This document shows positions 34,635-44,175 of a stretch of 64,000 nucleotides of DNA, in pieces (the first letter of the stretch is position 1; each line of letters opens with the position of its first letter). The notes beneath the pieces are model-generated. The model did not search any database. It saw only the letters and a program-made list of their open reading frames with translations, and was not told the DNA's origin. The translations under genes and the position numbers were made by a program. The DNA lies in NCBI RefSeq assembly GCF_019754295.1, contig NZ_VIRV01000001.1:124001-188000 (forward strand), given 5' to 3'. Origin of the DNA: Sellimonas caecigallum (GTDB lineage: Bacteria > Bacillota > Clostridia > Lachnospirales > Lachnospiraceae).

Positions 34635-35645
34635 ATGAAGCAATTGATAATACCAGACGGCTATGCATCTCCCCTTTCCATCCGCGAGACTGAGGTTGCC
34701 ATAAAAGAAGTGAAAGACCATTTTGAGCGTTCCCTTGCCAAAAATCTTCATTTGACCCGTGTTTCCGCTCCTCTTTTCGTGAAACCGGAATCCGGATTGA
34801 ACGACAACTTAAATGGTGTGGAGCGTCCTGTCTCTTTCGGGATCCGAGAACAGGATGATGCCAATGTAGAGATCGTACACTCTCTTGCCAAATGGAAACG
34901 GTATGCTTTAAAACGCTATGGCTTTCATTCAGGCGAAGGGCTCTACACAGACATGAGCGCCATCCGGCGGGATGAAGACACCGACAATCTGCACTCTATC
35001 TATGTGGATCAGTGGGATTGGGAAAAAGTAATCTCCAGGGAAGAGCGAAACGATGAGACACTGGAGTACACCGTGCGAAAAGTTTACGCCGCTTTAAAAG
35101 AGACTGAACATTTCATGGCAAGAAGATACAATTACATAGATGAGATTCTTCCGGATGAGATTACTTTTATCACTTCCCAGGAACTGGAAGATATGTATCC
35201 GGATTCTGACCCAAAAGAACGGGAATATTTGTTTGCCAAAAAGAAAAAGGCAATTTTTATCAAACAGATCGGAAAAACTCTCGCCTCCGGCAAAAAGCAT
35301 GACGGACGTGCCCCGGACTACGATGACTGGGATCTGAACGGGGATATCATCGTATACTATCCGGTTCTGGATATCGCACTGGAACTCTCTTCGATGGGAA
35401 TCCGCGTGGATGAAGAGTCTCTTGCGCGTCAGCTTACTTTGGCAGGATGCGAAGACCGGGCTCATCTCGATTTTCAGAAATCTCTTTTGAACGGTGAGCT
35501 CCCATACACTGTCGGCGGCGGAATTGGACAGTCCCGCATCTGTATGTTTTATTTGAGAAAAGCTCATATCGGCGAAGTACAGTCCTCTATCTGGCCAGAT
35601 GATATTTCAAAAGCAGCTGTCGAAAGCGGTATTCATCTTTTGTAA
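34635..35645 (+). CDS. asnA: Aspartate-ammonia ligase
   Basis: 336-residue ammonia-dependent asparagine synthetase, related to class II aminoacyl-tRNA synthetases, forming asparagine from aspartate with ATP cleaved to AMP. Typical features are the opening YASPLSIRETEVAIKEVKD, the RVSAPLFV segment, GLNDNLNG, and the C-terminal GGGIGQSRICMF motif. Length is standard. Monocistronic, with AAAGGAGG as ribosome site and a bidirectional terminator downstream. Confidence 0.97.
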   Translation: MKQLIIPDGYASPLSIRETEVAIKEVKDHFERSLAKNLHLTRVSAPLFVKPESGLNDNLNGVERPVSFGIREQDDANVEIVHSLAKWKRYALKRYGFHSGEGLYTDMSAIRRDEDTDNLHSIYVDQWDWEKVISREERNDETLEYTVRKVYAALKETEHFMARRYNYIDEILPDEITFITSQELEDMYPDSDPKEREYLFAKKKKAIFIKQIGKTLASGKKHDGRAPDYDDWDLNGDIIVYYPVLDIALELSSMGIRVDEESLARQLTLAGCEDRAHLDFQKSLLNGELPYTVGGGIGQSRICMFYLRKAHIGEVQSSIWPDDISKAAVESGIHLL

Positions 35646-35674
35646 AAAACGGTACTGTCTTTCCTTGAAAACAA

Positions 35675-35708
35675 AAACTCCCGCCCCTCAAGCAAAGGGT
35701 GGGAGTTT
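35675..35708. terminator. Bidirectional terminator between asnA and purA
   Basis: AAACTCCCGCCC (35675-35686) / GGGTGGGAGTTT (35697-35708) with T runs on both strands, between convergent genes. Confidence 0.85.
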
Positions 35709-35729
35709 TTATTGTTCTCTTTTGCTTTT

Positions 35730-37004
35730 CTATCTGTAAATGATATCGTCTCTTCCTGGTCCATTGGACACAAGTGTGATCGGATACCCGATCTTTTCTT
35801 CCACAAATTCAATGTATTTGCGGCAGTTTTCCGGAAGATCCTCGTATTTTTTAATTCCCCGGATATCACATTTCCATCCCGGAAGCTTTTCGATGACTGG
35901 TTTTGCTTTTTCCAGCAAGTAAGTCGGCGGAAATTCTGTTGTAATCTCTCCATCGATATCGTAAGCGACACAGACTGGAATTTCTTCCAGATATCCCAGA
36001 ACATCCAAAACAGTAAACGCCACATCTGTCGTTCCCTGCATCCGGCATCCGTATTTTGAAGCCACTACGTCAAACCATCCCATTCTTCTCGGCCTTCCCG
36101 TCGTAGCTCCGAATTCTCCGCCGTCTCCTCCGCGGCGTCTCAGCTCATCCGCTTCTTCCCCGAAAATCTCACTTACAAAAGCACCTGCTCCTACTGCACT
36201 GGAATATGCCTTGCACACAGTCACTACCTTTTTGATTTCGTACGGCGGAATTCCTGCTCCAATTGCTCCATACGCAGCAAGGGTAGAAGAAGATGTAACC
36301 ATCGGGTAAATTCCGTGATCTGGATCTTTCAGTGTTCCAAGCTGGCCTTCCAGCAGGATTTCCTTTCCTTCTTTCAGAGCTTCGTGAAGGAATAAGGATA
36401 CATCGCACACGTACGGCTCGATCATTTTCTTATATCCCATCAGCTCTTCAAACAATTCATCCGGATTGATCAGCGGTTTATGATATAAATGTTCCAGAAG
36501 GACATTTTTCTGTTCTGCCACACGAACAACTTTTTCTTTTAATAAGTCTTCATCAAACAGTTCGCTTACCTGAAATCCGATCTTTGCATATTTATCTGAA
36601 TAAAATGGTGCGATCCCGGACTTAGTAGAACCAAAAGATTTCTTTCCAAGTCTTTCTTCCTCGTACTGGTCGAACAGTTTGTGATAAGACATTACCATCT
36701 GTGCTCGATTAGATACTTTGATCTTCGGCATCGGCACATCTCTGTCCACGATGGACTGAATTTCTCCTATCAGAACCGGGATGTCAAGAGCTACGCCGTT
36801 TCCGATAACACTGGTTGTATGATCATAGAACACGCCGGATGGTAGTGTATGAAGTGCAAACTTTCCATAGTCGTTGATGATTGTATGTCCCGCATTTGCT
36901 CCTCCCTGGAAACGAACAATGATATCCGCTTTTTCCGCGAGCATATCCGTGATCTTACCTTTCCCCTCGTCTCCCCAGTTGGCACCTACTACTGCTTTTA
37001 CCAT
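35730..37004 (-). CDS. purA: Adenylosuccinate synthetase
   Basis: 424-residue GTP-dependent enzyme joining IMP and aspartate in AMP synthesis. The P-loop-like GANWGDEGKGK at residues 7-17, FQGGANAGHTI at 33-43, the FGSTKSGIAPFYSDKY segment and the GRPRRMGWFDVVAS motif are canonical. GGAGG ribosome site. Monocistronic. Confidence 0.98.
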   Translation of the reverse strand: MVKAVVGANWGDEGKGKITDMLAEKADIIVRFQGGANAGHTIINDYGKFALHTLPSGVFYDHTTSVIGNGVALDIPVLIGEIQSIVDRDVPMPKIKVSNRAQMVMSYHKLFDQYEEERLGKKSFGSTKSGIAPFYSDKYAKIGFQVSELFDEDLLKEKVVRVAEQKNVLLEHLYHKPLINPDELFEELMGYKKMIEPYVCDVSLFLHEALKEGKEILLEGQLGTLKDPDHGIYPMVTSSSTLAAYGAIGAGIPPYEIKKVVTVCKAYSSAVGAGAFVSEIFGEEADELRRRGGDGGEFGATTGRPRRMGWFDVVASKYGCRMQGTTDVAFTVLDVLGYLEEIPVCVAYDIDGEITTEFPPTYLLEKAKPVIEKLPGWKCDIRGIKKYEDLPENCRKYIEFVEEKIGYPITLVSNGPGRDDIIYR

Positions 37005-37048
37005 AACATATCCTCCTGTATGTGAATTCGTTTTTCAACCACCTATGC

Positions 37049-37077
37049 ATTATACTATATTTTTTCGTAAATGTACA
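37049..37077 (-). promoter_or_regulatory. Promoter of purA
   Basis: Minus strand TGTACA (37077-37072), 17-bp spacer, TATAAT (37054-37049). Confidence 0.65.
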
Positions 37078-37157
37078 TTTGATTTTTCATTTTTTGCCGA
37101 AAGATTTCGAAAAACATGGGGTTTTTCGCGTTCTGACTGCCTTTCCTTTTCATCCGC

Positions 37158-38726
37158 CTACATAAGCGGGGCGAAAAGCCGCAGTATCTGTCCTTCTATC
37201 TTGGTCTTCAGGCTCCGTTCCCGCACTTCTTTCAATGTCACGCGCTGACATTTCTGTAAAGTCTCCTGGAAATCCGTCTCGATATCTGCTACCACTTTAT
37301 TGTTGTAGATGAAAACCCCATTCTCAAAGTGCAGATAAAGGCTCCTGAAATCCAGATTGATCGTTCCCACTGTGGCAGTATCGTCGTCAGACACAAATAT
37401 CTTGGCATGAACAAACCCAGGCGTGTACTCATAAATCTCCACTCCTGCCTCTATAAGCTCTTTGTAATACGTCTTTGCCACGGCAAATGCGTACGGCTTA
37501 TCTGGAATATGGGGCATGATAATAATAACCTCTATCCCACTCTTTGCCACTCTCGTAAGAGTTGTGAGCATCTCATTATCAAGAATGAGATACGGTGTCA
37601 TGATGTGTACATAGTCCTTAGCATGATTCAGGATATGAAAATACACTTCTTCTCCGACATTTTCGTTGTCATACGGGCAGTCCCCATATGGAAGTACATA
37701 TCCAAGAGACTCGTCAAATGTCTTCTTGGCCGGCCGCACATAGCGATCATAGTTTTCACTTTTTCTCTCATCCACATTCCACATATTGAGAAACATAACA
37801 GTAAGACTCCGGACCGCGTCGCCCGACAACATGATCGCCGTATCCTTCCAGTGTCCGAACCGTTCTTTTCGATTAATATACTCATCTCCAAGGTTTATCC
37901 CCCCTGTAAATCCGACCTTTCCGTCGATCACACAAATCTTTCTGTGATCCCGATTATTCTGTATGGTGGACAGGATCGGGCGGATCGGGTTAAACATCTT
38001 ACACTGAATTCCTCTGCTTCGGAGATATTTCGGATAATCATACGGCAGCATGCTGATACTGCACATGCCGTCATACATAAATCTTACTTCAACCCCCTCG
38101 GATACCTTGTCTTCAAGTATGCGCCTTACTTCGTCCCACATATAGCTTTCTTCCACGATGAAGTACTCCATAAAAATGAAATGCTCTGCCTTTTTCAGTT
38201 CTCTGATCAGCGCCTTAAATTTATCTTCGCCCAAAGGGTAGAACTCCATATCTGTATTGCCGTATGTCGGAAATCCCAAGTGTTTTCCAAGATAATAAGA
38301 CAAATTTTTATTTGCCAGTTTGCTCTCCTTCATAGCTGAGATGATCCCCATATCCTGCTGCATGTACGGGCTGCTTTCTTCCCGCAGAACACGCAGCCGC
38401 TTTCCGATATATCTTGTACCAAGCTGGGTTTTTACATAAATATAAAAGATCGACCCAAAGAGCGGCAGTGCCATGATGCACAAAATCCATGTCATCTTGA
38501 ATGCTGGATTTTCTTCCGAATTGATAATATAGATCACGACAAAAAATCCGATGATCATAAATACTCCATACAGATACGTCCATTTATCTGCAAGGGCATA
38601 AATTCCAAGAAACATTGCCGCAAACTGCACAAGAACAAACAGTAAAAGAATCGCAGTACGGCCATAAATAACGCTAAAAAGTTTCTTCTGTACTTTTTCT
38701 TTTTTACTACTCTGCAATTTTTCCAA
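37158..38726 (-). CDS. cls: Cardiolipin synthase
   Basis: 522-residue membrane enzyme of the phospholipase D superfamily, condensing two phosphatidylglycerols into cardiolipin. Two or three N-terminal helices (about residues 22-90) precede the phospholipase-N-type segment and two HKD motifs: HRKICVIDGKVGFTGG near residue 268 and HAKIFVSDDDTATVGT near residue 450. Length matches bacterial Cls. Ribosome site is weak. Downstream gap to purA holds only the purA promoter. Confidence 0.93.
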   Translation of the reverse strand: MEKLQSSKKEKVQKKLFSVIYGRTAILLLFVLVQFAAMFLGIYALADKWTYLYGVFMIIGFFVVIYIINSEENPAFKMTWILCIMALPLFGSIFYIYVKTQLGTRYIGKRLRVLREESSPYMQQDMGIISAMKESKLANKNLSYYLGKHLGFPTYGNTDMEFYPLGEDKFKALIRELKKAEHFIFMEYFIVEESYMWDEVRRILEDKVSEGVEVRFMYDGMCSISMLPYDYPKYLRSRGIQCKMFNPIRPILSTIQNNRDHRKICVIDGKVGFTGGINLGDEYINRKERFGHWKDTAIMLSGDAVRSLTVMFLNMWNVDERKSENYDRYVRPAKKTFDESLGYVLPYGDCPYDNENVGEEVYFHILNHAKDYVHIMTPYLILDNEMLTTLTRVAKSGIEVIIIMPHIPDKPYAFAVAKTYYKELIEAGVEIYEYTPGFVHAKIFVSDDDTATVGTINLDFRSLYLHFENGVFIYNNKVVADIETDFQETLQKCQRVTLKEVRERSLKTKIEGQILRLFAPLM

Positions 38727-38923
38727 TCCCTTTTTTTTCTATTCTGAACATGGTACATTCTATCATATTTCGGAATGGTCCTCAACTCCATTCCTCTGAA
38801 AACTTTACACATGTTGTCAGATAACTATTAATAAAAAATAAATTTGCTAAACTCCCTTTTCTTTCTTCCCCAAAAGTATTACAATAATTGTATATGAATC
38901 AACAGAAAGGAGTACCCTTGACT

Positions 38924-39220
38924 ATGAGTAAATGGAAAAAAGGTATCGTAGGTCTCGCAGCGATCGGTGCTGCTGCCGCAGGAATTCTTTATATGAAGAA
39001 TAAGAAAGAAAATGAGGATCTGGAAGATGAATTTGCAGACGATTTTGAAGATCTGGATTTTGATCTGGACGATGATCTCGGCGATACTTCCGGGCGTGAA
39101 TATGTCCCTCTGAACAATTCTTCCCACTCCGAATCGGCAAAAGGCGAAGCGGCTGAAAAAAAGCCTGAAGAGAAAACGGAAGAAACAGAAAAGAAAACTG
39201 CCGCATCTGACGAAGAATAG
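38924..39220 (+). CDS. Membrane-anchored acidic small protein
   Basis: 98 residues: a lysine-rich start (MSKWKKGI), one hydrophobic helix at about 8-25 (VGLAAIGAAAAGILYM), then a highly acidic segment (NEDLEDEFADDFEDLDFDLDDD) and a Lys/Glu-rich tail. ATG 38924 is used; the TTG two codons earlier is better spaced from AAGGAG and may be the true start. No family recognised; low-complexity composition makes homology unreliable. A terminator follows at 39237. Confidence 0.65.
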   Translation: MSKWKKGIVGLAAIGAAAAGILYMKNKKENEDLEDEFADDFEDLDFDLDDDLGDTSGREYVPLNNSSHSESAKGEAAEKKPEEKTEETEKKTAASDEE

Positions 39221-39236
39221 AACGAAAAGAAAAAAT

Positions 39237-39265
39237 GCTGTCCTGTTGAGAGGACAGCTTTTCTT
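39237..39265 (+). terminator. Terminator of acidic small protein gene
   Basis: GCTGTCCT (39237-39244) / AGGACAGC (39251-39258) followed by TTTTCTT. It lies only 15 bases before the debranching-enzyme start, so read-through may feed that gene. Confidence 0.8.
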
Positions 39266-39280
39266 ACATCAGGAGGTGTT

Positions 39281-41404
39281 TTGAAATTGAACTTTTCTGA
39301 CCTTACTTTAGTGCCAAGCAGCCATTTAAAACCCCTTGATATGATATCCGGTTTCCAGGTACGTCCCGGATTCTTTCTCTATCCGGGCACAACGGTCATT
39401 CCAGGCGGTGTAAATTTTACTATCCAGTCCAGGGGAGCCAGTTCGTGTGAACTCCTCTTATTCCATCGCGAAGCAGAAGAACCGTTTGCAGTTCTCCCCT
39501 TTCCTGACCATTACCGTATCGGTTTTGTCTACTCCATGATCGTATTTGGCCTGGATATCGAAGAGTTTGAGTACGCCTATCGCCTGGATGGTCCTTATGA
39601 GCCAAAGAAGGGACTTCTGTTTGATAAAAGGCAGATTCTACTTGATCCATATGCCAAGGCTGTTACCGGGCAAAGCCGATGGGGCTGCAAAAACGACATC
39701 TCTCATGGCTACCGGGCGCGCGTCGTGCGCAACAATTTTGACTGGGGAGCAGAAAAACACACTCCGCTTCTCATGTCCGATACGATCATCTATGAACTTC
39801 ATGTTCGCGGATTTACAAAAGACACTTCTTCTGGTGTAGATCATCCCGGCACCTTCCGGGGCGTTATGGAAAAAATCCCCTATCTCAAAGAACTTGGGAT
39901 CAACACAGTAGAACTAATGCCAGTATTCGAGTTTGATGAGATGAGGGACTGCCGGCTCATCGATGAGAATCAGCTTTTGGATTACTGGGGATACAATCCG
40001 GTCAGCTTTTTTGCGCCTAATACAAGCTACGCCTCCTCTTCCGAATATAATCAGGAAGGCTGGGAATTAAAACAACTGATCAAGGCACTCCATGAGGCCG
40101 GTATGGATGTGATCTTTGATGTCGTTTTCAATCACACAGCTGAAGGAAATGAAGAGGGACCATATATTTCATTCCGAGGATTTGATAACAACATATACTA
40201 TCTCCTTACCCCAGACGGACAATATTACAATTTCAGCGGCTGCGGAAATTCTCTGAACTGCAACCATCCAGTGGTGCAGAACCTCATTCTTGACTGCCTT
40301 CGCTATTGGGTTACAGATTATCATGTGGATGGATTCCGTTTTGACCTTGCCTCCATCCTTGGGAGAAACGAGGACGGTTCCCCTATGAGCCAGCCGCCTC
40401 TTTTGCAATCTCTTGCCTTTGACTCTATCCTAGGCAAAGTCAAGCTCATCGCGGAGGCATGGGATGCCGGAGGTTTGTACCAGGTAGGTTCCTTCCCTTC
40501 ATGGCGGCGCTGGGCGGAATGGAACGGCAAATACCGGGATGACATGCGCCGGTTCCTGAAGGGCGACTATGGCGTCATCGGTTCCGCCGCACTGAGAATT
40601 GTCGGTTCCCCGGATCTCTATCATCCAAAAGAGCGCGGAAGCAATGCCTCAGTCAATTTTCTTACATGTCACGACGGTTTTTCTCTGAATGACCTGTATT
40701 CATATAATACGAAGCATAATGAAGCCAATGGGTGGGGAAACACCGACGGAACAGATTCCAACGACAGTTGGAACTGTGGTTTTGAGGGAGAGACAGATGA
40801 TCCGGATGTCTGCCGTCTGAGGATGCGGATGATGATGAACGCTTTCGCGGTTCTTTTATGCAGCCGCGGGACACCGATGTTTCTCTCCGGAGATGAATTT
40901 GCCGATACAAGATTTGGGAACAATAATCCCTATTGCCAGGATAATCTGATTTCATGGCTAAATTGGGATCTTCTGGAAAAAAATCGGAACCTCTTTTCGT
41001 TTGTCAAATACATGATTGCTTTCCGAAAAAAGCACACTGTCATTTGCCGGGACCTTGAAAAAAGCCGATTCGGTTTCCCTTCTGTCAGTTTTCATGGAAC
41101 AGTGCCCTGGCATCCCGATCTGGCATACGATTCTCATGTTTTAGGTGTCATGTTCTCCGGTCAAAATGAAACTTCTGGTTATGAAGATACTGTCTATCTG
41201 GCGGTCAATACGTACTGGGAAGCCGTCTATCTGACACTTCCGCCTCTTCCAGATGGCTTTGAATGGCGCATCGCCGTCAATACAGGAGATCCACTCCGAC
41301 AGACCTTCCCGGAACCTGATATGCCGAAAACGAAAGGTTCTGTTTTGCTTGGAGAGCGTTCCGTCATCGTATTTGTCGCATACCGGAACGATATTTTTTC
41401 ATAA
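39281..41404 (+). CDS. glgX: Glycogen debranching enzyme / isoamylase (GH13, GlgX-type)
   Basis: 707-residue alpha-1,6-glucosidase of family GH13. An N-terminal CBM48-like domain (residues about 25-120) precedes the barrel with the conserved regions DVVFNHTAEG, DGFRFDLAS (nucleophile Asp), LIAEAWDAGG (acid Glu) and FLTCHDGFSLNDL. Length fits GlgX. TTG at 39281 lies four bases after AGGAGGTG; the second TTG at 39287 is an alternative. No other glycogen gene is nearby. Confidence 0.9.
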   Translation: MKLNFSDLTLVPSSHLKPLDMISGFQVRPGFFLYPGTTVIPGGVNFTIQSRGASSCELLLFHREAEEPFAVLPFPDHYRIGFVYSMIVFGLDIEEFEYAYRLDGPYEPKKGLLFDKRQILLDPYAKAVTGQSRWGCKNDISHGYRARVVRNNFDWGAEKHTPLLMSDTIIYELHVRGFTKDTSSGVDHPGTFRGVMEKIPYLKELGINTVELMPVFEFDEMRDCRLIDENQLLDYWGYNPVSFFAPNTSYASSSEYNQEGWELKQLIKALHEAGMDVIFDVVFNHTAEGNEEGPYISFRGFDNNIYYLLTPDGQYYNFSGCGNSLNCNHPVVQNLILDCLRYWVTDYHVDGFRFDLASILGRNEDGSPMSQPPLLQSLAFDSILGKVKLIAEAWDAGGLYQVGSFPSWRRWAEWNGKYRDDMRRFLKGDYGVIGSAALRIVGSPDLYHPKERGSNASVNFLTCHDGFSLNDLYSYNTKHNEANGWGNTDGTDSNDSWNCGFEGETDDPDVCRLRMRMMMNAFAVLLCSRGTPMFLSGDEFADTRFGNNNPYCQDNLISWLNWDLLEKNRNLFSFVKYMIAFRKKHTVICRDLEKSRFGFPSVSFHGTVPWHPDLAYDSHVLGVMFSGQNETSGYEDTVYLAVNTYWEAVYLTLPPLPDGFEWRIAVNTGDPLRQTFPEPDMPKTKGSVLLGERSVIVFVAYRNDIFS

Positions 41405-41431
41405 AAAAGGCCGCGTAAACGCGGTCTTTTT
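41403..41431. terminator. Bidirectional terminator after glgX
   Basis: GGCCGCGT (41409-41416) / ACGCGGTC (41419-41426) flanked by A and T runs, between convergent genes. Confidence 0.85.
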
Positions 41432-41471
41432 ATGAAGTCTTCTCTTCTAAAAACATTCCATCTTAAGTTTC

Positions 41472-42335
41472 TCAGGACACAATTGCAACTTTACCCTCTG
41501 TCTCTGCTTCAATGCGCTCATCCAGCTTTCTCAGCATCTTCTCTTTATCCTTTGGGAGCTCTCCTCTTACACGGAATTCTATGAAATCATGAAATCCATC
41601 ATATGTCAGAGCGTCTGTCTCTATCATCTCCAACAGCCTTCTTTCTTCCATCAGATTTTCCTTTTCATCAGCAGGACAGAATGTGCCGTTTTGAATTTCC
41701 CGGAAAAGGGGCGCGCTCTCGTGCAGGAACATGGAAAAATTGATGACTCTCCTCGGCCTCGTCCTATTGAAAAAAGCAGCCGTATGTTCTGCATTTTCTA
41801 TTCCTCGTCCCTTACCCGCCACTCCAGTCATAATGTGAGCATCATAGATAAGGCCAGCTTCTTTCATCCGGCTGATTTCCCGGTACGCCTGTTCAAGTGT
41901 GTGGTCTTTTTTCATAAATAGCAGAACGTCATCAAGCCCACTTTCAATTCCCAGATACAGATGTCTGACTCCCTCTTCATAAAGCCTGCAAAGCTCTCTG
42001 TCAGTCTTTCGCCCTACATCTGTTACCGTTGCATCCATATGTATACTTTCACATCCTGGAAAATATTGATGGATTTTATCCAGGATCTCCAAAAGTCGGT
42101 CTGCAGAGAGCCCAAATGCATTTCCGTCCCCCAAAAATACGGTCTTCGGATTGCCTCCCGCCTCCCGCACTCGTGCCAGTTCTTCTTCGATCTGCTTCAT
42201 CGGAAGTTCCCTGTAACTGAGATGCTTGAACAAGGTACAAAAGATACATCTGTTGTATGCACAGCCCACGGCCACCGGAAGCATAAACGAACTCCGCTCC
42301 ATCGGTCCTCTGCAGATCTGCCCTTCATATTTCAT
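41472..42335 (-). CDS. Radical SAM protein of unknown specificity
   Basis: 287-residue radical S-adenosylmethionine enzyme. The [4Fe-4S]-binding motif is CAYNRCIFC (CX4CX2C, residues about 25-33), followed by an Elp3/MiaB-like TIM barrel with FLGDGNAF, HMDATVTDVG, YLGIESGLDDVLLFM and the SAM-contact segment DAHIMTGVAGKG. The CX4CX2C spacing is a variant of the usual CX3CX2C. No dedicated C-terminal substrate domain, and no telling neighbour: it is alone between convergent and divergent genes. Confidence 0.85.
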   Translation of the reverse strand: MKYEGQICRGPMERSSFMLPVAVGCAYNRCIFCTLFKHLSYRELPMKQIEEELARVREAGGNPKTVFLGDGNAFGLSADRLLEILDKIHQYFPGCESIHMDATVTDVGRKTDRELCRLYEEGVRHLYLGIESGLDDVLLFMKKDHTLEQAYREISRMKEAGLIYDAHIMTGVAGKGRGIENAEHTAAFFNRTRPRRVINFSMFLHESAPLFREIQNGTFCPADEKENLMEERRLLEMIETDALTYDGFHDFIEFRVRGELPKDKEKMLRKLDERIEAETEGKVAIVS

Positions 42336-42528
42336 AGAAACACCTTCTTTAATTTCATATGACAGCTTATCTTTACTTGCTTCTCTTTCTATTATTATAT
42401 ACTACTTTTTTAGGAAATCCCAGCGTTTGCTTTCAAACTCGGAAAAGGATTGCTTTTTTCATCAACTTTGTGTAAAGTAGTAGATGTAAATTTTTTAACA
42501 AAAGTATAAACATACTGAGGAGGAAATC

Positions 42529-43872
42529 ATGTCTAATTCTAACAAGCCGTCTATCGGCAAGCGTGCGTCTGTATTTGAACTGAATGGTGTGCCGCAGTTC
42601 GGGCAGGCGTTTCCTTTGGCGCTTCAGCATGTTGTGGCTATGATCGTAGGATGTGTAACGCCTGCTATCATCGTATCTGGTGTAGCGGGTCTCAACAACA
42701 CAGACCGAGTCATTCTGATCCAGGCAGCTCTCTTTACCTCGGCTCTTTCCACACTGCTGCAGCTCTTTCCTTTTGTACGCACCCAAAAATTTCAGCTTGG
42801 CTCCGCCCTGCCTGTCATCATGGGAATCAGTTTTGCCTATGTTCCTAGTATGCAGGCCATTGCCGAAAGTTATGATGTCGGTACCATCCTCGGGGCCCAG
42901 ATCGTCGGCGGAGTGATCGCCTTGCTCGTGGGGATTTCTATCCGGAAGATCCGTGTACTCTTCCCTCCGATCATTACCGGAACGGTCGTGTTTACAATCG
43001 GCCTCTCCCTTTATCCGACTGCTATCAACTACATGGCCGGAGGTACTTCAAGCCCTTCCTACGGTTCCTGGAAAAACTGGCTGGCAGCATTCTTTACGCT
43101 GGCTGTCGTAACAGCATTGAATCACTTTGCCAAAGGCTTTTTAAAACTTGCTTCCATCCTGATCGGCATCATCGCAGGATATATCTTTGCTGCCTGCCTT
43201 GGTCTTGTAGATCTTTCAGGAATTCAGTCTGCCGGAATCTTCCAGCTTCCGCAGCCACTCCATTTTGGGATCAAGTTTGAACCTTCAGCCTGCGTGGCCA
43301 TCGGCGTACTTTTTGCCATCAATGCAATCCAGGCCATCGGCGACTTTTCCGCAACTACAGTAGGAAGTATGAATCGGGAGCCAAAAGATAAAGAACTCCA
43401 GGGCGGTATCATGATGTATGGGTGTTCCAATATCCTGTGTGCCCTTCTCGGCGGTCTCCCGACTGCCACTTACAGCCAGAACGTGGGAATCGTAACAACA
43501 ACAAAAGTTGTCAACCGATGTGTCCTTGGACTTGCCGCCGTCATTTTGATGATCGCGGGACTGCTTCCGAAATTCAGCGGTCTTCTCACAACGATTCCAC
43601 AGTGTGTCCTTGGGGGAGCCACAATTTCCGTGTTTGCCTCCATCGCTATGACTGGTATCAAACTCATCATGCGCCAGGAAATGAACTTCCGCAATTCCGC
43701 TATTGTTGGTCTTGCAGTCGCATTAGGTATGGGCGTCACTCAGGCACCTGCATCCCTTTCCGCTTTCCCGGAATGGGTAACTACGATTTTTGGAAAATCT
43801 CCTGTTGTGCTGGCCACAATTACGGCAATCATCCTGAATCTCATTCTTCCAAAAGAAGAAAACAAACATTGA
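42529..43872 (+). CDS. Xanthine/uracil permease family transporter
   Basis: 447-residue NCS2-family nucleobase symporter with about fourteen helices. It opens with PQFGQAFPLALQHVVAMIVG, a family signature, with the QNVGIVTTTKVVNR motif in the substrate region (Q and N side chains contacting the base). Length is standard. It resembles xanthine permeases more than uracil ones, by eye. No purine riboswitch was found in the 190-base upstream gap. AGGAGG ribosome site; monocistronic. Confidence 0.9.
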   Translation: MSNSNKPSIGKRASVFELNGVPQFGQAFPLALQHVVAMIVGCVTPAIIVSGVAGLNNTDRVILIQAALFTSALSTLLQLFPFVRTQKFQLGSALPVIMGISFAYVPSMQAIAESYDVGTILGAQIVGGVIALLVGISIRKIRVLFPPIITGTVVFTIGLSLYPTAINYMAGGTSSPSYGSWKNWLAAFFTLAVVTALNHFAKGFLKLASILIGIIAGYIFAACLGLVDLSGIQSAGIFQLPQPLHFGIKFEPSACVAIGVLFAINAIQAIGDFSATTVGSMNREPKDKELQGGIMMYGCSNILCALLGGLPTATYSQNVGIVTTTKVVNRCVLGLAAVILMIAGLLPKFSGLLTTIPQCVLGGATISVFASIAMTGIKLIMRQEMNFRNSAIVGLAVALGMGVTQAPASLSAFPEWVTTIFGKSPVVLATITAIILNLILPKEENKH

Positions 43873-43892
43873 TTTCGTATCCATATGCGTAA

Positions 43893-43944
43893 AAAGACTG
43901 CGGATGGTTCTCTGTGAGAAGCACCAGTTCCGCAGTCTTTTCTT
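43893..43944 (+). terminator. Terminator of the nucleobase permease gene
   Basis: AAAGACTGCGGA (43893-43904) / TCCGCAGTCTTT (43929-43940) with inner pairing, followed by a T-rich run. Confidence 0.85.
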
Positions 43945-44022
43945 TCCTATTGACTCCATTCATATTATCCCAAAAAGGAATCATGGAGCGAGAAGGAAAA
44001 GGTAAAATTTTCTCATTTCATA

Positions 44023-44050
44023 TTGCAAAATATTTTCCCCGTGATATACT
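44023..44050 (+). promoter_or_regulatory. Promoter of tRNA-Gly
   Basis: TTGCAA (44023-44028), 16-bp spacer, TATACT (44045-44050). Confidence 0.7.
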
Positions 44051-44058
44051 GTATGTAT

Positions 44059-44129
44059 GCAGATATGGTTCATCGGTAGAACGCTAGCTTCCCAAGCTGG
44101 AAAGGCGGGTTCGACTCCCGTTATCTGCT
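44059..44129 (+). tRNA. tRNA-Gly (anticodon CCC)
   Basis: 71 bases. Acceptor stem GCAGATA (44059-44065) pairs with TATCTGC (44122-44128); discriminator T at 44129. The anticodon loop TTCCCAA sits in the stem CTAGC / GCTGG and reads CCC. T arm GGCGGGTTCGACTCCCG is complete. CCA not encoded. Start of the transcript is only a few bases before the tRNA. Confidence 0.95.
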
Positions 44130-44138
44130 TGCAAAAGG

Positions 44139-44175
44139 CCGGAGGCATTGAATGATCAGTGTTTCCGGTTTTTTT
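44139..44175 (+). terminator. Terminator of tRNA-Gly
   Basis: CCGGAGGCATTG (44139-44150) / CAGTGTTTCCGG (44157-44168) with three wobble pairs, then a T run to 44175. Its 3' half is simultaneously the C-terminal coding end of the convergent ATPase gene. Confidence 0.8.

Noticed and set aside
42336-42528. Purine riboswitch before the nucleobase permease
   Set aside because: I looked for the paired P2/P3 loops and the conserved core around TATA and GTTTCTACC; not present.
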